DNA of 64,000 bases from Cyclobacterium marinum DSM 745 (GTDB lineage: Bacteria > Bacteroidota > Bacteroidia > Cytophagales > Cyclobacteriaceae): contig NC_015914.1 of assembly GCF_000222485.1 (NCBI RefSeq), positions 3,640,001 through 3,704,000 on the forward strand, given 5' to 3'. The notes under the pieces are model-generated. The model searched no databases. It worked only from the letters and a program-made list of their open reading frames with translations, and was not told where the DNA came from. Shown here piece after piece: positions 9,445 through 18,915 of this stretch. Within the stretch, counting starts at the first letter, position 1. Every line of letters begins with the position of its first letter. The translations under genes and the position numbers were made by a program.

Positions 9445-10221
9445 ATGAAAAATATACGATCCAAGAGAATTTTCACTGACCCCGGTTTAGGCCTATTTCA
9501 GCAGGATATAAGGACCTATAATGCCGAAGATTATAAAGTATGGGAAACCCTTTTTATCAAACAGTCAAAAAAACTGCCGGAAGTGGCGGCAAATGCATAT
9601 AGGCAGGGGTTCCAAGCTTTGCGCTTGTCTGAAGAAAAGATAGTGAACCTAAAAGAGGTCTCCTACCGATTAGGAATGAATACCGGATGGCGGGTACAAG
9701 TGGTACCTGGTCGCGTTAGTGAACACTTGTTTTTTAGTCTACTTCAGGGCAAGAAATTCCCTGTTACCTCTTGGCTAAGAAGATTGGATGAATTGGATTA
9801 TCCAATAGAGCCGGATTTGTTTCATGATGCTTTTGGCCATGTGCCCTTGTTGATGAATGAAAGCTTTTCCCAATTTTTACAAGGTTTAGCCGCTATTTCT
9901 TTAAGGTATATAGACAACCCATTGGCTTTAGCCTTGCTAGAAAGGGTTTATTGGTACACAGTGGATTTTGGTCTAATTAAAGAAAAAGATGGGCTCAGGG
10001 CCTATGGTGCAGGCATACTTAGTTCCTCGGGAGAAATGTATTATAGCCTTTCAGATGAGCCCAAGCATTGTGCCTATGAGGTAGAGGAGGTTATGAATAC
10101 TCCATTTTGGAAAAATAAATTTCAAGACAAGTATTTTATTGTGAATAGTTTCGAAGAACTAACGAACTCTCTTCCACTTATTGAGGAAAAAGTAGCCGAA
10201 CTTTTGCAAAAAGCGGAGTAA
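9445..10221 (+). CDS. phhA: Phenylalanine 4-monooxygenase-like aromatic amino acid hydroxylase
   Basis: This pterin- and iron-dependent hydroxylase would convert phenylalanine to tyrosine. With the ATG at 9445, preceded by a GAGAAG stretch, the protein has 258 residues; a TTG four codons earlier is a weaker alternative. The iron ligands H127 and H132 are in the hallmark FHDAFGHVP. The third ligand is normally Glu in YWxTVEFGL; here the motif reads YWYTVDFGLI, giving Asp174. The rest of the fold is intact (YGAGILSSSGEM). No regulatory ACT domain is present, as usual for bacterial enzymes. It is near the trp operon but separately transcribed. Confidence 0.9.
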   Translation: MKNIRSKRIFTDPGLGLFQQDIRTYNAEDYKVWETLFIKQSKKLPEVAANAYRQGFQALRLSEEKIVNLKEVSYRLGMNTGWRVQVVPGRVSEHLFFSLLQGKKFPVTSWLRRLDELDYPIEPDLFHDAFGHVPLLMNESFSQFLQGLAAISLRYIDNPLALALLERVYWYTVDFGLIKEKDGLRAYGAGILSSSGEMYYSLSDEPKHCAYEVEEVMNTPFWKNKFQDKYFIVNSFEELTNSLPLIEEKVAELLQKAE

Positions 10222-10288
10222 AAATGGGTGATTTTAACGGAATTTTTTAATCTTAGCACTTCTTTTTCCATAATAATCCAATCACCTT

Positions 10289-11881
10289 ATGTTCGTCCTG
10301 ATTAAGAAGTTCTTATTGTTAGTTTTATTATTGCCCACCACTTTTTTTCTCCAAGCTCAGGAGATTGACAGTTTAGATATTTATTTGGCCATAGGCCAGT
10401 CCAATATGGCGGGGAGGGCAGATATTTTAGCTGATTTGGAAGCGCCGGTGGAAAGTGTTTATCTCTTTACCGGAAAAGAATGGTTACCGGCAGCCAATCC
10501 ATTAAACCTCTATTCCACCGTGAGGAAAGTGGTGAGCATGCAACGGCTTAGTCCTGCCTATGGATTTGCCAGGAAAATGCAAAATTACAACCAAGATAGA
10601 AAAATTGGCCTAGTGGTCAATGCAAAAGGAGGCAGTGTAATAGATGAATGGCTTCCCGGCACCCTGTTTTTTTCTGAAATTATAGACCGAGCTAGACTTG
10701 CCGCAGAAAGTGGTAAAATAAAAGGAATTATTTGGCATCAAGGTGAAGGAGATGTTAAGGAAGCAGATCAGTATTTAGGTAAAATTAGTCATTTGATTAC
10801 TGCCTTACGTGACAGCTTGCAGTTACCGGGTTTACCTTTTGTGGCCGGGCAATTGTCAAATGACAAAAGTAATAGAAAAGCACTTAATGATACCTTGTTA
10901 AACCTTCCCAAGGTTGTACCTTATACGGGGCTAGCCTTATCTTTTGGTACAACTACCTTTGATAGTACGCACTTTGATAGTCCGAGTCAGGTTTTATTGG
11001 GAGAGCGATATGCTGATCAAATGATACAATTAATGGAAGAAAAAAAGAAAAGGAAAAGCTTTTCCTTTGGCGTGTTGTCAGACATACAATATGCTGATGT
11101 AGAGACCGTTGGAAAGCGAAACTATAGAGGTGCTTTGGAGACCCTTAGGCGAACCATTCCTTATTTAAACGCTTACGATCTTAAATTTACAGTACACCTT
11201 GGGGATTTAATAGATCGTGATTTCGAAAGTTTTGAAGCCCCTTTGTCCATTTTAGAAGAGAGCAATGCTCCCATTCATTACGTTTGGGGGAATCATGATT
11301 TTTCAGTTTTGGATAGCCTTAAACAAAAAGTTGGCAATAAAATAGGGAACGAAAAAGGATACCATTCCTTCGAGATTGGAGACGTGGTTTTTATGATGGT
11401 AAATGGTATGGACATAAGTGTAGGAGGCCATCAGGAAGGTTCTATCCAACACGATGAAGCATTGAAGATGATGCAGATTTTAGAGGCAGAAGGAGCAAAC
11501 AATGTAAAACCTTGGAATGGAGGCGTAGGTAAGGAACAATTGGAATGGATGGAAGCGGTGGTCAATAAAGCTGAGGAAGAAGGAAAACGTGTTGTCGCTT
11601 TTTGTCATTACCCGCTATTGCCGGAGAATGGGCTCCACTTGCTCAATCATAAAGAAGTGTTGGAGAGCATAGGTAACTCTCCTGCCATGGTTGCTTGGCT
11701 TTCCGGACATCATCATGCGGGCAATTATTATATGGATGAAAACGGGATGCACCACCTGACTTTTTTAGGTATGGTGGAGGCTGAATCTCCTGCCCTAGGT
11801 GCCATTGTGACGGTAGAAAAAGATAAATTAATAATTCATGGCATAGGAGATGAAGAGGATCGAATCCTGAATTTCAGGTAA
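10289..11881 (+). CDS. Secreted fusion: SGNH/sialate O-acetylesterase-like domain plus calcineurin-like phosphoesterase
   Basis: A protein of 530 residues with a signal peptide (about 1-24, ending FFLQAQ). Residues about 28-250 are an SGNH esterase domain of the DUF303/SASA type: IGQSNMAG with nucleophile Ser38, IWHQGEGD, and a late DSTHFDSPSQ that can supply the His. Residues about 255-530 are a metallophosphoesterase: LSDIQYAD, HLGDLIDRD, WGNHD, CHYPL and SGHHHAGN. The DIQYAD form resembles the Mn-dependent ADP-ribose/CDP-alcohol diphosphatase group. Both catalytic sites look complete, so the protein may remove acetyl groups and phosphate from the same periplasmic or surface substrate. The substrate is unknown. 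Confidence 0.85.
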   Translation: MFVLIKKFLLLVLLLPTTFFLQAQEIDSLDIYLAIGQSNMAGRADILADLEAPVESVYLFTGKEWLPAANPLNLYSTVRKVVSMQRLSPAYGFARKMQNYNQDRKIGLVVNAKGGSVIDEWLPGTLFFSEIIDRARLAAESGKIKGIIWHQGEGDVKEADQYLGKISHLITALRDSLQLPGLPFVAGQLSNDKSNRKALNDTLLNLPKVVPYTGLALSFGTTTFDSTHFDSPSQVLLGERYADQMIQLMEEKKKRKSFSFGVLSDIQYADVETVGKRNYRGALETLRRTIPYLNAYDLKFTVHLGDLIDRDFESFEAPLSILEESNAPIHYVWGNHDFSVLDSLKQKVGNKIGNEKGYHSFEIGDVVFMMVNGMDISVGGHQEGSIQHDEALKMMQILEAEGANNVKPWNGGVGKEQLEWMEAVVNKAEEEGKRVVAFCHYPLLPENGLHLLNHKEVLESIGNSPAMVAWLSGHHHAGNYYMDENGMHHLTFLGMVEAESPALGAIVTVEKDKLIIHGIGDEEDRILNFR

Positions 11882-11932
11882 ATACCCTGCCTTTAAATTT
11901 TCTTTTCAAAAAGGCCTGAGGACTTTCCGCTT

Positions 11933-11959
11933 TTGGTACTGGATTAATTTTTATATTTG
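11933..11959 (+). promoter_or_regulatory. Candidate promoter for the membrane protein-parE unit
   Basis: TATATTTG at 11952-11959 is a perfect TAnnTTTG -7 box. TTG at 11933-11935 lies 16 bases upstream, slightly short of the usual spacing. The start codon at 11978 is 18 bases after the box. Confidence 0.6.
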
Positions 11960-11977
11960 CTGCCTAAATAGAAAATT

Positions 11978-12490
11978 ATGTACACCCGTTTTGCTAAATT
12001 CTTTTACTTCCTATCAATAGGATTATTTTTGTTCGTTTTTCTGTATGCTTATGCTTCCATGCCGGACTTTGCCACCTACGAGCAAAACAGCAAAGGATTG
12101 CCTGTAAAGCAATTAAGTAAGGAAAGCTTCTTTTATTTTACAGTCATTCTGTTTTTTGTTTACAATGTCCTTTTGGTAATTCCGGGGAAAATGATAGAAA
12201 TGAAAGGAAGGAATGCCTTACGCAGACTTTTTCCGGTAGGAGATATTTATAGAGATCGGATTTTAGCATGGATATATTCTTTTATCGGTGTACTTAATCT
12301 ATGCGTAAGTATCATGGTTTTTTATATCCATAGCCTCACCAATCAAAATGAGATTAGAAATTCTGAATACAATGTTTTCTTTTACCTTGTCCCCATTTTG
12401 CTGGCAGCATGGGTTATAGGCTTATTTTTATTGCTGGTAGGAAAAATGAAACAGGTAAAACAGGTACAGTTTAAGGCAGATAACAGTTAA
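11978..12490 (+). CDS. Four-segment membrane protein of unknown function
   Basis: The protein has 170 residues and about four transmembrane segments (near 9-27, 50-68, 94-115 and 132-155). I do not recognise a family. It ends three bases before parE, so it is cotranscribed with the topoisomerase gene. Residues between segments 2 and 3 are basic (KGRNALRRLF) and probably cytoplasmic. No catalytic motif is visible. Confidence 0.7.
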   Translation: MYTRFAKFFYFLSIGLFLFVFLYAYASMPDFATYEQNSKGLPVKQLSKESFFYFTVILFFVYNVLLVIPGKMIEMKGRNALRRLFPVGDIYRDRILAWIYSFIGVLNLCVSIMVFYIHSLTNQNEIRNSEYNVFFYLVPILLAAWVIGLFLLLVGKMKQVKQVQFKADNS

Positions 12491-12493
12491 AAT

Positions 12494-14398
12494 ATGGCAG
12501 GAAACGTACAATACACCGAAGATAGTATAAAGTCCCTCGATTGGAAAGAGCATATCCGCTTAAGACCGGGTATGTACATTGGAAAGCTGGGAGATGGAAG
12601 TGCACAAGATGATGGGATATATGTTTTGGTGAAAGAAATCCTTGACAACAGTATCGATGAACACATGATGGGAAATGGTCGAACCATTGAGGTGAAGATC
12701 AGCGAGCACAAAGTGGAAATCAGAGATTATGGTAGGGGAATTCCGTTGGGAAAGGTCATCGATTGTGTTTCCAAGATCAATACGGGGGGAAAATATGACT
12801 CCGGTGCATTCCAGAAATCGGTAGGATTAAATGGGGTTGGTACCAAAGCAGTGAATGCCTTATCTGAATATTTTAAGGTTCAGTCTTTTAGAGAAGGTCA
12901 AACAAAAGTTGCAGAGTTTAATAAAGGAGAACTGATAGAAGACCGTCCGGTGGTCAAAACCTCGGAAAGAAATGGGACCAAAATTGTTTTTTCTCCGGAT
13001 CCTACTGTCTTTAAGAACTACCATTTTATACCGGAATACCTTGAAAATCAAATTTGGAACTATGCATTCCTGAATAGTGGGTTGACCATTAATTTTAATG
13101 GAGTCAAATATTTTTCTCAGAATGGTCTGCTGGACTTGTTGGACCGAAAAGTAGATGATGATAGCAGAAGATACCCGACCATACACCTCAAGGGCAATGA
13201 TATTGAAATGGCCCTTACCCATACCAATCAATATGGTGAGGAGTATTATTCTTTCGTGAATGGCCAATTTACCACTCAAGGTGGAACTCATTTGGCCGCA
13301 TTTAGGGAGTCTATTGTTAGGTCAATCAGAGAGTTCTTCAAAAAAGATTATGATGCCGCAGATATTCGACAAGGTGTTGTGGCTTCTATTGCGGTTAGGG
13401 TTATGGAACCTGTTTTTGAATCCCAAACTAAAACAAAATTAGGCTCTCACAGCGTCGGACCTGATGGCCCCACCTTGCGGACGTTTGTCAACGATTTTGT
13501 GAAGGTAGAACTTGACAATTACCTGCACAAGCATCCGGATACTGCCAATGCCATTCTCAAAAGAATTCTTCAGTCGGAGAGGGAAAGAAAAGAAATCTCA
13601 GGCATAAAGAAATTGGCCAATGAGAGGGCCAAAAAAGCCAATCTGCACAATAAGAAATTAAGAGATTGTAGGGTTCATTATGATGACAATAAGGCAAAGG
13701 ATGAGCAGAAAAATGAAACCATGCTCTTTATTACAGAGGGTGACTCAGCATCCGGATCAATCACCAAGTCAAGGAATGTGCAGACTCAAGCTGTGTTTTC
13801 CTTAAGAGGAAAGCCACTCAATTGCTTTGGGATGACCAAAAAAGTGGTGTATGAAAATGAAGAGTTTAACCTTTTGCAACATGCCTTAAATATTGAAGAT
13901 GGGATTGATGGATTGAGGTATAGAAAAATTGTAATTGCAACTGATGCCGATGTGGATGGTATGCATATTCGCCTCTTGATCATGACCTATTTTCTACAAT
14001 TCTTCCCGGATTTGGTGAAAAATGGACACCTTTTTATACTTGATACACCACTTTTTAGGGTGAGAAACAAGAAGGAAACCATTTATTGCTACTCTGATGA
14101 GGAGCGACAGCGTGCCATACATAAATTAGGTAAAACGTCAGAGATTACGCGATTCAAGGGGCTAGGTGAAATATCTCCTAGTGAATTTGGAGGCTTTATT
14201 GGTGAAAATATCCGTTTGGAACCTATTATCTTAAATAAGGAGACGAAAATTGCCGATTTGCTTGGCTTCTATATGGGGAAAAATACTCCTACCAGACAAG
14301 AATTTATTATTAATCGCTTAAAGGTTGAAAAAGACCTGGATCTGGGAGCAGAGGATAAGGCAAATGGGGAAGATAGCGAAGAAAAGGAAGTTGCGTAG
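12494..14398 (+). CDS. parE: DNA topoisomerase IV subunit B
   Basis: This ATPase subunit of a type IIA topoisomerase has 634 residues. The GHKL ATP site shows [17 protein letters not shown] and [14 protein letters not shown]. The TOPRIM domain shows [10 protein letters not shown] and [10 protein letters not shown], the Mg-binding acids. Its length and its pairing with the following ParC gene favour topoisomerase IV over gyrase, although the families are similar. The parC gene follows after about 150 bases. Confidence 0.9.
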   Translation: MAGNVQYTEDSIKSLDWKEHIRLRPGMYIGKLGDGSAQDDGIYVLVKEILDNSIDEHMMGNGRTIEVKISEHKVEIRDYGRGIPLGKVIDCVSKINTGGKYDSGAFQKSVGLNGVGTKAVNALSEYFKVQSFREGQTKVAEFNKGELIEDRPVVKTSERNGTKIVFSPDPTVFKNYHFIPEYLENQIWNYAFLNSGLTINFNGVKYFSQNGLLDLLDRKVDDDSRRYPTIHLKGNDIEMALTHTNQYGEEYYSFVNGQFTTQGGTHLAAFRESIVRSIREFFKKDYDAADIRQGVVASIAVRVMEPVFESQTKTKLGSHSVGPDGPTLRTFVNDFVKVELDNYLHKHPDTANAILKRILQSERERKEISGIKKLANERAKKANLHNKKLRDCRVHYDDNKAKDEQKNETMLFITEGDSASGSITKSRNVQTQAVFSLRGKPLNCFGMTKKVVYENEEFNLLQHALNIEDGIDGLRYRKIVIATDADVDGMHIRLLIMTYFLQFFPDLVKNGHLFILDTPLFRVRNKKETIYCYSDEERQRAIHKLGKTSEITRFKGLGEISPSEFGGFIGENIRLEPIILNKETKIADLLGFYMGKNTPTRQEFIINRLKVEKDLDLGAEDKANGEDSEEKEVA

Positions 14399-14551
14399 AG
14401 GGGAAGTAAATATTCCGTTATAAGTTCTGATTCACCTAAGCATAATAATGAACCGTTGCCGGTAGTAAAATTTTTCATATATCAACCTATTTATAGGCGT
14501 TAAGTGTTTTGAGGTATAACTCAAAAACTCAAGTAAAAATGAAGTTTATTC

Positions 14552-17146
14552 ATGAGTGAAGAAAAAGATTTACCAATAGAAGGAAATGAAGGCTTACAAA
14601 ATGTTGTGCCTGTTTCCGGAATGTATCAAGATTGGTTTTTGGATTACGCTTCCTATGTTATTTTGGAGCGTGCAGTACCTGCGATAGAAGATGGCTTTAA
14701 GCCTGTACAACGCAGGATCATGCACGCCATGAAAGAAATGGATGATGGCCGTTTCAATAAAGTCGCCAATATCATAGGGCAATCCATGCAATACCACCCT
14801 CATGGTGATGCCTCCATTGGTGATGCCATAGTGAATTTAGGGCAAAAGGACTTGCTGATAGAAACCCAAGGTAACTGGGGAGACGTTAGAACCGGAGACG
14901 GAGCTGCTGCTGCCAGGTATATTGAGGCGAGGCTTTCCAAGTTTGCACTGGAGGTAGTTTTTAATCCCCAAACAACAGAATGGCAACTTTCCTACGATGG
15001 AAGAAAAAAAGAACCGGTAACTCTTCCTGTTAAGTTCCCTTTATTATTGGCACAAGGAGTAGAAGGTATTGCTGTTGGCTTGAGTACAAAAATCCTTCCT
15101 CATAACTTCTGTGAATTGATTGAGGGCTCAATCCAAATCCTAAAAGGAAAGAAAACCAATATTCTTCCCGATTTCAATATGGGAGGCTATGCCGATTTTT
15201 CGGAGTACAATGAGGGCCTTAGGGGAGGGAAAGTTAAAGTCCGAGCTAAAATAGAAGAAGACGATAACCGAACTTTGTTGATCAAAGAAATTCCTTACGG
15301 AACTACCACCAACTCCCTGATTGAGTCCATCATCAAGGCCAATGATAAAGGGAAGATAAAGATCAAAAAAGTTGTTGACAACACCGCAAAGGATGTTGAA
15401 ATAATGGTTCAATTGGCACCGGGTCAGTCCCCCAATATGACCATTGATGCGCTGTATGCCTTTACAGACTGTGAAGTAAGCATTTCACCCAATGCTTGCG
15501 TAATTATTGATGACAAGCCTGTTTTCCTTTCTGTTAACAAAATATTGGAATACAACACCTTCCAAACAAAGGATTTGTTGAACCAGGAATTGGAAATTAG
15601 GAAAAGTGAATTGTTAGAGAAATTGCTCTTCTCTTCACTTGAAAAGATATTTATCGAGAACAGGATTTATCGGGATATTGAGGAATGTGAAACCTGGGAA
15701 GCTGTTATTGAGACAATAGATAAAGGCCTTGAGCCATTTAAACCTGAGTTTTACAGGGAAATCACCAAGGAAGACATCATTCGGTTGACTGAAATTAAAA
15801 TCAAACGTATTTCTAAGTTTGATACTTTCAAGGCAGATGAGCTGATGAGGAAACTGAATGAAGAATTAGAGGAAGTGAACCATCACCTGCAAAACCTAAC
15901 CGATTATGTCATTCAATATTACTCCGACCTATTAAAAAAATATGGCAAGGGCAGGGAAAGAAAGACAGAAGCCAGAACATTTGATACCATTGCTGCCAAT
16001 ATCGTAGCAGCTAACAATGCCAAATTGTATGTAAACAGGGCCGATGGCTTTGTAGGCTATGGTTTGAAAAAGGATGAATTCGTTTGCGAATGTTCAGACT
16101 TGGATGATATCATAATTTTCCGAAGAGATGGCGTATGTATGGTAACCAAAATTCAGGACAAAGGGTTTGTAGGTAAAGACATTATCCATGTGGCAGTCTT
16201 CCGGAAAGGGGATGAAAGGATGGTATACAACCTGATTTATTTGGATGGAGGTTCGGGAAGAACGATGATCAAGAGATTCCAGGTACTAAGTGTAACGAGG
16301 GATAGAGAATACGTACTTACCAAAGGTACCAAAGGAACTAAAGTGCTTTACTTTACAGCAAATGCCAATGGGGAAGCAGAAATTGTAACTGTTTTCCTTA
16401 CTGCCGGGGCCAAGGCAAGGGTTAAGGTGTTTGACTTCGATTTTAAAGATCTGGAAATCAAAGGACGTGGAGCCAAGGGAAATATCCTCACAAAATACCC
16501 TGTTAGGAAAATTCAACTTAAAATGGAAGGAGTGTCTACTTTGGGTGGATTGGACATTTATTTTGACCCTTCTGTAGGTAGGTTAAATACGGATGAAAGA
16601 GGAGATTTTGTAGGGAATTTCTTAGGAGAAGACAAAGTATTGGTCTTCTATAAAGATGGGAATTATGAGTTGACCACCTTTGAATTGACCAACCGGTATG
16701 AACCGGAGAATATATTATTGATCGAAAAATATGACCCTGAAAGCGTGGTGTCATCCATTTATTATGATGGTGTAAATAAGATGCATTATGTGAAAAGGTT
16801 CGTGATCGAAACTTCTACCTTAAACAAGAAATTTAACTTTATCTCAGACCATAAGCAATCCAAGCTAACCGTGGTTTCCACAGAGAAGCAGCCTCAGGTA
16901 AAAGTTAAATTTAAGCTGGACAAAGAAGTAGAAGAAAAGGTTTACGATATGGATATGTTGATAGATGTAAAAGGATGGAAATCTGTCGGCAATCGATTAA
17001 GCAACCATAAAGTGATAAATATTTCTTTGGTGGAATCAGCCAAACCGGAAAAGAAAAAGGAGAACCCCGTAAAAAACAATGATTCGGAGGAATCCAAAAA
17101 TGGTTCAGGAGAAGATGATGACAAAGAACAGTTAGGGCTGTTTTAA
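14552..17146 (+). CDS. parC: DNA topoisomerase IV subunit A
   Basis: The DNA-cleaving subunit, 864 residues. The catalytic tyrosine is Y123 in AAARYIEARLS; the winged-helix region contains QYHPHGDASIGDA. The C-terminal DNA-wrapping beta-propeller region (about 510-800) lacks a clear GyrA box (QRRGGRG-like), which supports ParC. The last 30 or so residues are acidic and low-complexity (SEESKNGSGEDDDKE) and end in QLGLF at the very C terminus, a match to the QL(S/D)LF sliding-clamp binding consensus. The trmH gene follows 11 bases later. Confidence 0.9.
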   Translation: MSEEKDLPIEGNEGLQNVVPVSGMYQDWFLDYASYVILERAVPAIEDGFKPVQRRIMHAMKEMDDGRFNKVANIIGQSMQYHPHGDASIGDAIVNLGQKDLLIETQGNWGDVRTGDGAAAARYIEARLSKFALEVVFNPQTTEWQLSYDGRKKEPVTLPVKFPLLLAQGVEGIAVGLSTKILPHNFCELIEGSIQILKGKKTNILPDFNMGGYADFSEYNEGLRGGKVKVRAKIEEDDNRTLLIKEIPYGTTTNSLIESIIKANDKGKIKIKKVVDNTAKDVEIMVQLAPGQSPNMTIDALYAFTDCEVSISPNACVIIDDKPVFLSVNKILEYNTFQTKDLLNQELEIRKSELLEKLLFSSLEKIFIENRIYRDIEECETWEAVIETIDKGLEPFKPEFYREITKEDIIRLTEIKIKRISKFDTFKADELMRKLNEELEEVNHHLQNLTDYVIQYYSDLLKKYGKGRERKTEARTFDTIAANIVAANNAKLYVNRADGFVGYGLKKDEFVCECSDLDDIIIFRRDGVCMVTKIQDKGFVGKDIIHVAVFRKGDERMVYNLIYLDGGSGRTMIKRFQVLSVTRDREYVLTKGTKGTKVLYFTANANGEAEIVTVFLTAGAKARVKVFDFDFKDLEIKGRGAKGNILTKYPVRKIQLKMEGVSTLGGLDIYFDPSVGRLNTDERGDFVGNFLGEDKVLVFYKDGNYELTTFELTNRYEPENILLIEKYDPESVVSSIYYDGVNKMHYVKRFVIETSTLNKKFNFISDHKQSKLTVVSTEKQPQVKVKFKLDKEVEEKVYDMDMLIDVKGWKSVGNRLSNHKVINISLVESAKPEKKKENPVKNNDSEESKNGSGEDDDKEQLGLF

Positions 17147-17157
17147 CCCATACCGCT

Positions 17158-17850
17158 ATGGAGCAATTGGACAAAGATGAACTGGCTTTTCTAGCCTATC
17201 TTTCCGACTACGTCACTCCCCATAAAAAAGCTTTGATAGACAAAGTACTGGGAGAGAGGACTCGATACATAACTCTTGTTCTAGAAAATATTTATAAACC
17301 TCACAATGCCTCAGCCGTTCTTAGAACGGCTGATTGCTTTGGTATTCAGGATGTTCATGTCATTGAGGGCGATAACAGTTATGATATCAATCCCTATGTT
17401 ACCAGAGGAGCCGCTCAATGGGTAGACTTGCATAAATATGACAATGCATCGGGAAATGCAACAGAGGATTGTATCAAACAACTCAAACATAATGGCTATA
17501 AAGTTGTGGTCACTAGTCCCAGAGAAGGTAGTTTGCCGGTGAGTGATTTGCCCATAGATCAGCCGCTTGCTCTGATTTTTGGCAATGAACATGAGGGAGT
17601 AAGTCAAGCGGCCATGGAAGCGGCAGACGGTTTGGTGCATATACCCATGAAAGGATTTACTGAAAGTTTTAATATTTCAGTGAGTGCAGCCATTTGCCTG
17701 TATGCACTTCAGGAAAAAATCGGAGGGGAGTCAATGGATAATTATTCATTAAATGAGGAAGAAAAGTTAAAGTTAAAGTACCGCTGGTACCAAGAGATAG
17801 TCAAGCATTCTGCAGCCCATAAACGGGCATTTTTTCATAATAGAAAATAA
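17158..17850 (+). CDS. trmH: SpoU-family tRNA (guanosine-2'-O-)-methyltransferase
   Basis: A 230-residue SPOUT methyltransferase. All three motifs of the SpoU group are present: NASAVLRTADCFG (residues about 50-62, with the catalytic Arg), LIFGNEHEGVS (about 139) and IPMKGFTESFNISVSAAICL (about 161). The N-terminal helical part and the C-terminal basic helix match TrmH, which methylates G18 of the tRNA D-loop; an rRNA target cannot be excluded. It starts 11 bases after parC. Confidence 0.88.
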   Translation: MEQLDKDELAFLAYLSDYVTPHKKALIDKVLGERTRYITLVLENIYKPHNASAVLRTADCFGIQDVHVIEGDNSYDINPYVTRGAAQWVDLHKYDNASGNATEDCIKQLKHNGYKVVVTSPREGSLPVSDLPIDQPLALIFGNEHEGVSQAAMEAADGLVHIPMKGFTESFNISVSAAICLYALQEKIGGESMDNYSLNEEEKLKLKYRWYQEIVKHSAAHKRAFFHNRK

Positions 17851-17943
17851 GGACTGCCGGCTTTAATATCGATTTATTTCCTTAGGAATTCTTCCACATG
17901 AAGATGGAGACTCTGTCTTTTGACGAGTTATTCGAGACATGGT

Positions 17944-18360
17944 TTAGGCTTTTTTTGACCGCATCGCTTTAACTTTAGAGATGGATGAGTCCTCCAGAAA
18001 TTTTTCGTAGGCCTCGGTTTCTCTTCCATAAAGCGCAATTTTACCAAGATGATCACTATGGATTCCAAAACCGTATCTTTTGGTTAAAGGTGAAGCCCTT
18101 AAACAAGGTTGGCCCTTAGAAAAAAAAATGTTTCTTGCTTCCGGGTACTCCTTTTGGCTAAGGTCATTGCGCAGGGCATAAATTTCAAATAGCAATTCAT
18201 CTGAAGTGAATCGGTATGGCTCCTTGCTAATCATTTCATATTGAAGATTGGCAACTGATTTTTTATTGCCCTTTAGTGGAGGAACTTGTCCATTTTCTGC
18301 CAGGCAATCAGCGGCAACTTCAATAAAGGTATTAAAGTAATTGGTGGAATGTACTTTCAT
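17944..18360 (-). CDS. DUF6157-type conserved hypothetical protein
   Basis: A soluble protein of 138 residues. The stretches NYFNTFIEVAADC near the N terminus, FFSKGQPCLRASPLTKRYGFGIH in the middle (cited in part) and GKIALYGRETEAY match what I recall of the DUF6157 family, whose function is unknown. The conserved Cys, Arg and Lys residues could form an active site, but nothing more can be said. It converges with trmH. Confidence 0.7.
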   Translation of the reverse strand: MKVHSTNYFNTFIEVAADCLAENGQVPPLKGNKKSVANLQYEMISKEPYRFTSDELLFEIYALRNDLSQKEYPEARNIFFSKGQPCLRASPLTKRYGFGIHSDHLGKIALYGRETEAYEKFLEDSSISKVKAMRSKKA

Positions 18361-18915
18361 ATTTTAAAATGAGAAGGTAAGGTAAGCAACTTGTTTATTC
18401 GTTCACAAAATATTAAAACCATATGGTTTCAGATAAATCTAAACAATTTTAATGTTATTCAATCGGTCCGTTACCATTTTTCTATTTAATAAGGTAGCCT
18501 TATAGCTGGTGAAAACACACTATTGCGAGTTTTCTACAATAAAGTTGGCAAAAAGCAGAAATTTCGAGGCTAAAAAAGAAAGTTTATTTTTTATTTGGAA
18601 TATTCCGAGTGGGGAAGGTTTTAGGCTACTGAGCCATAGGAAGATTAGCCCGGATTGAGTCATAGCATGTTTATTTCGGGTTGAAGAAGTGGAAATAATT
18701 TTTTTTCCTGATTACTTTAGTGAATGAATAAGATAAGCAAGGGCTAATCTTTTTATTTAACCCGCCGAATTTGCATATTTGCAGTTCATAAATCAGGAAA
18801 ATGCTTTACTTTTGAGGCCTTGCGCTATAATCGTAAAAAATACACTGGTTTTGGCGAAGAATGAGTTTAAAAGCACCTGTTTGTAAAGGTGATTTATCAT
18901 AAATAAAAGGAATGC
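18361..18915. other. 555-base region upstream of thrS
   Basis: It lies between the divergent DUF6157 and thrS genes. No frame here looks like a gene. TACTTTTG (18807-18814) is a perfect -7 box, leaving about 90 bases of leader before thrS. I see no T-box or other recognisable riboswitch. Confidence 0.6.
18807..18814 (+). promoter_or_regulatory. Candidate -7 box for thrS
   Basis: TACTTTTG fits TAnnTTTG exactly. The nearest TTG (18779-18781) is 25 bases upstream, longer than the usual 17-23, so the call rests on the -7 box alone. Confidence 0.4.

Noticed and set aside
18361..18915. T-box or other riboswitch upstream of thrS
   Set aside because: No T-box sequence, antiterminator or terminator pair is visible, and T-boxes are not expected in this phylum.
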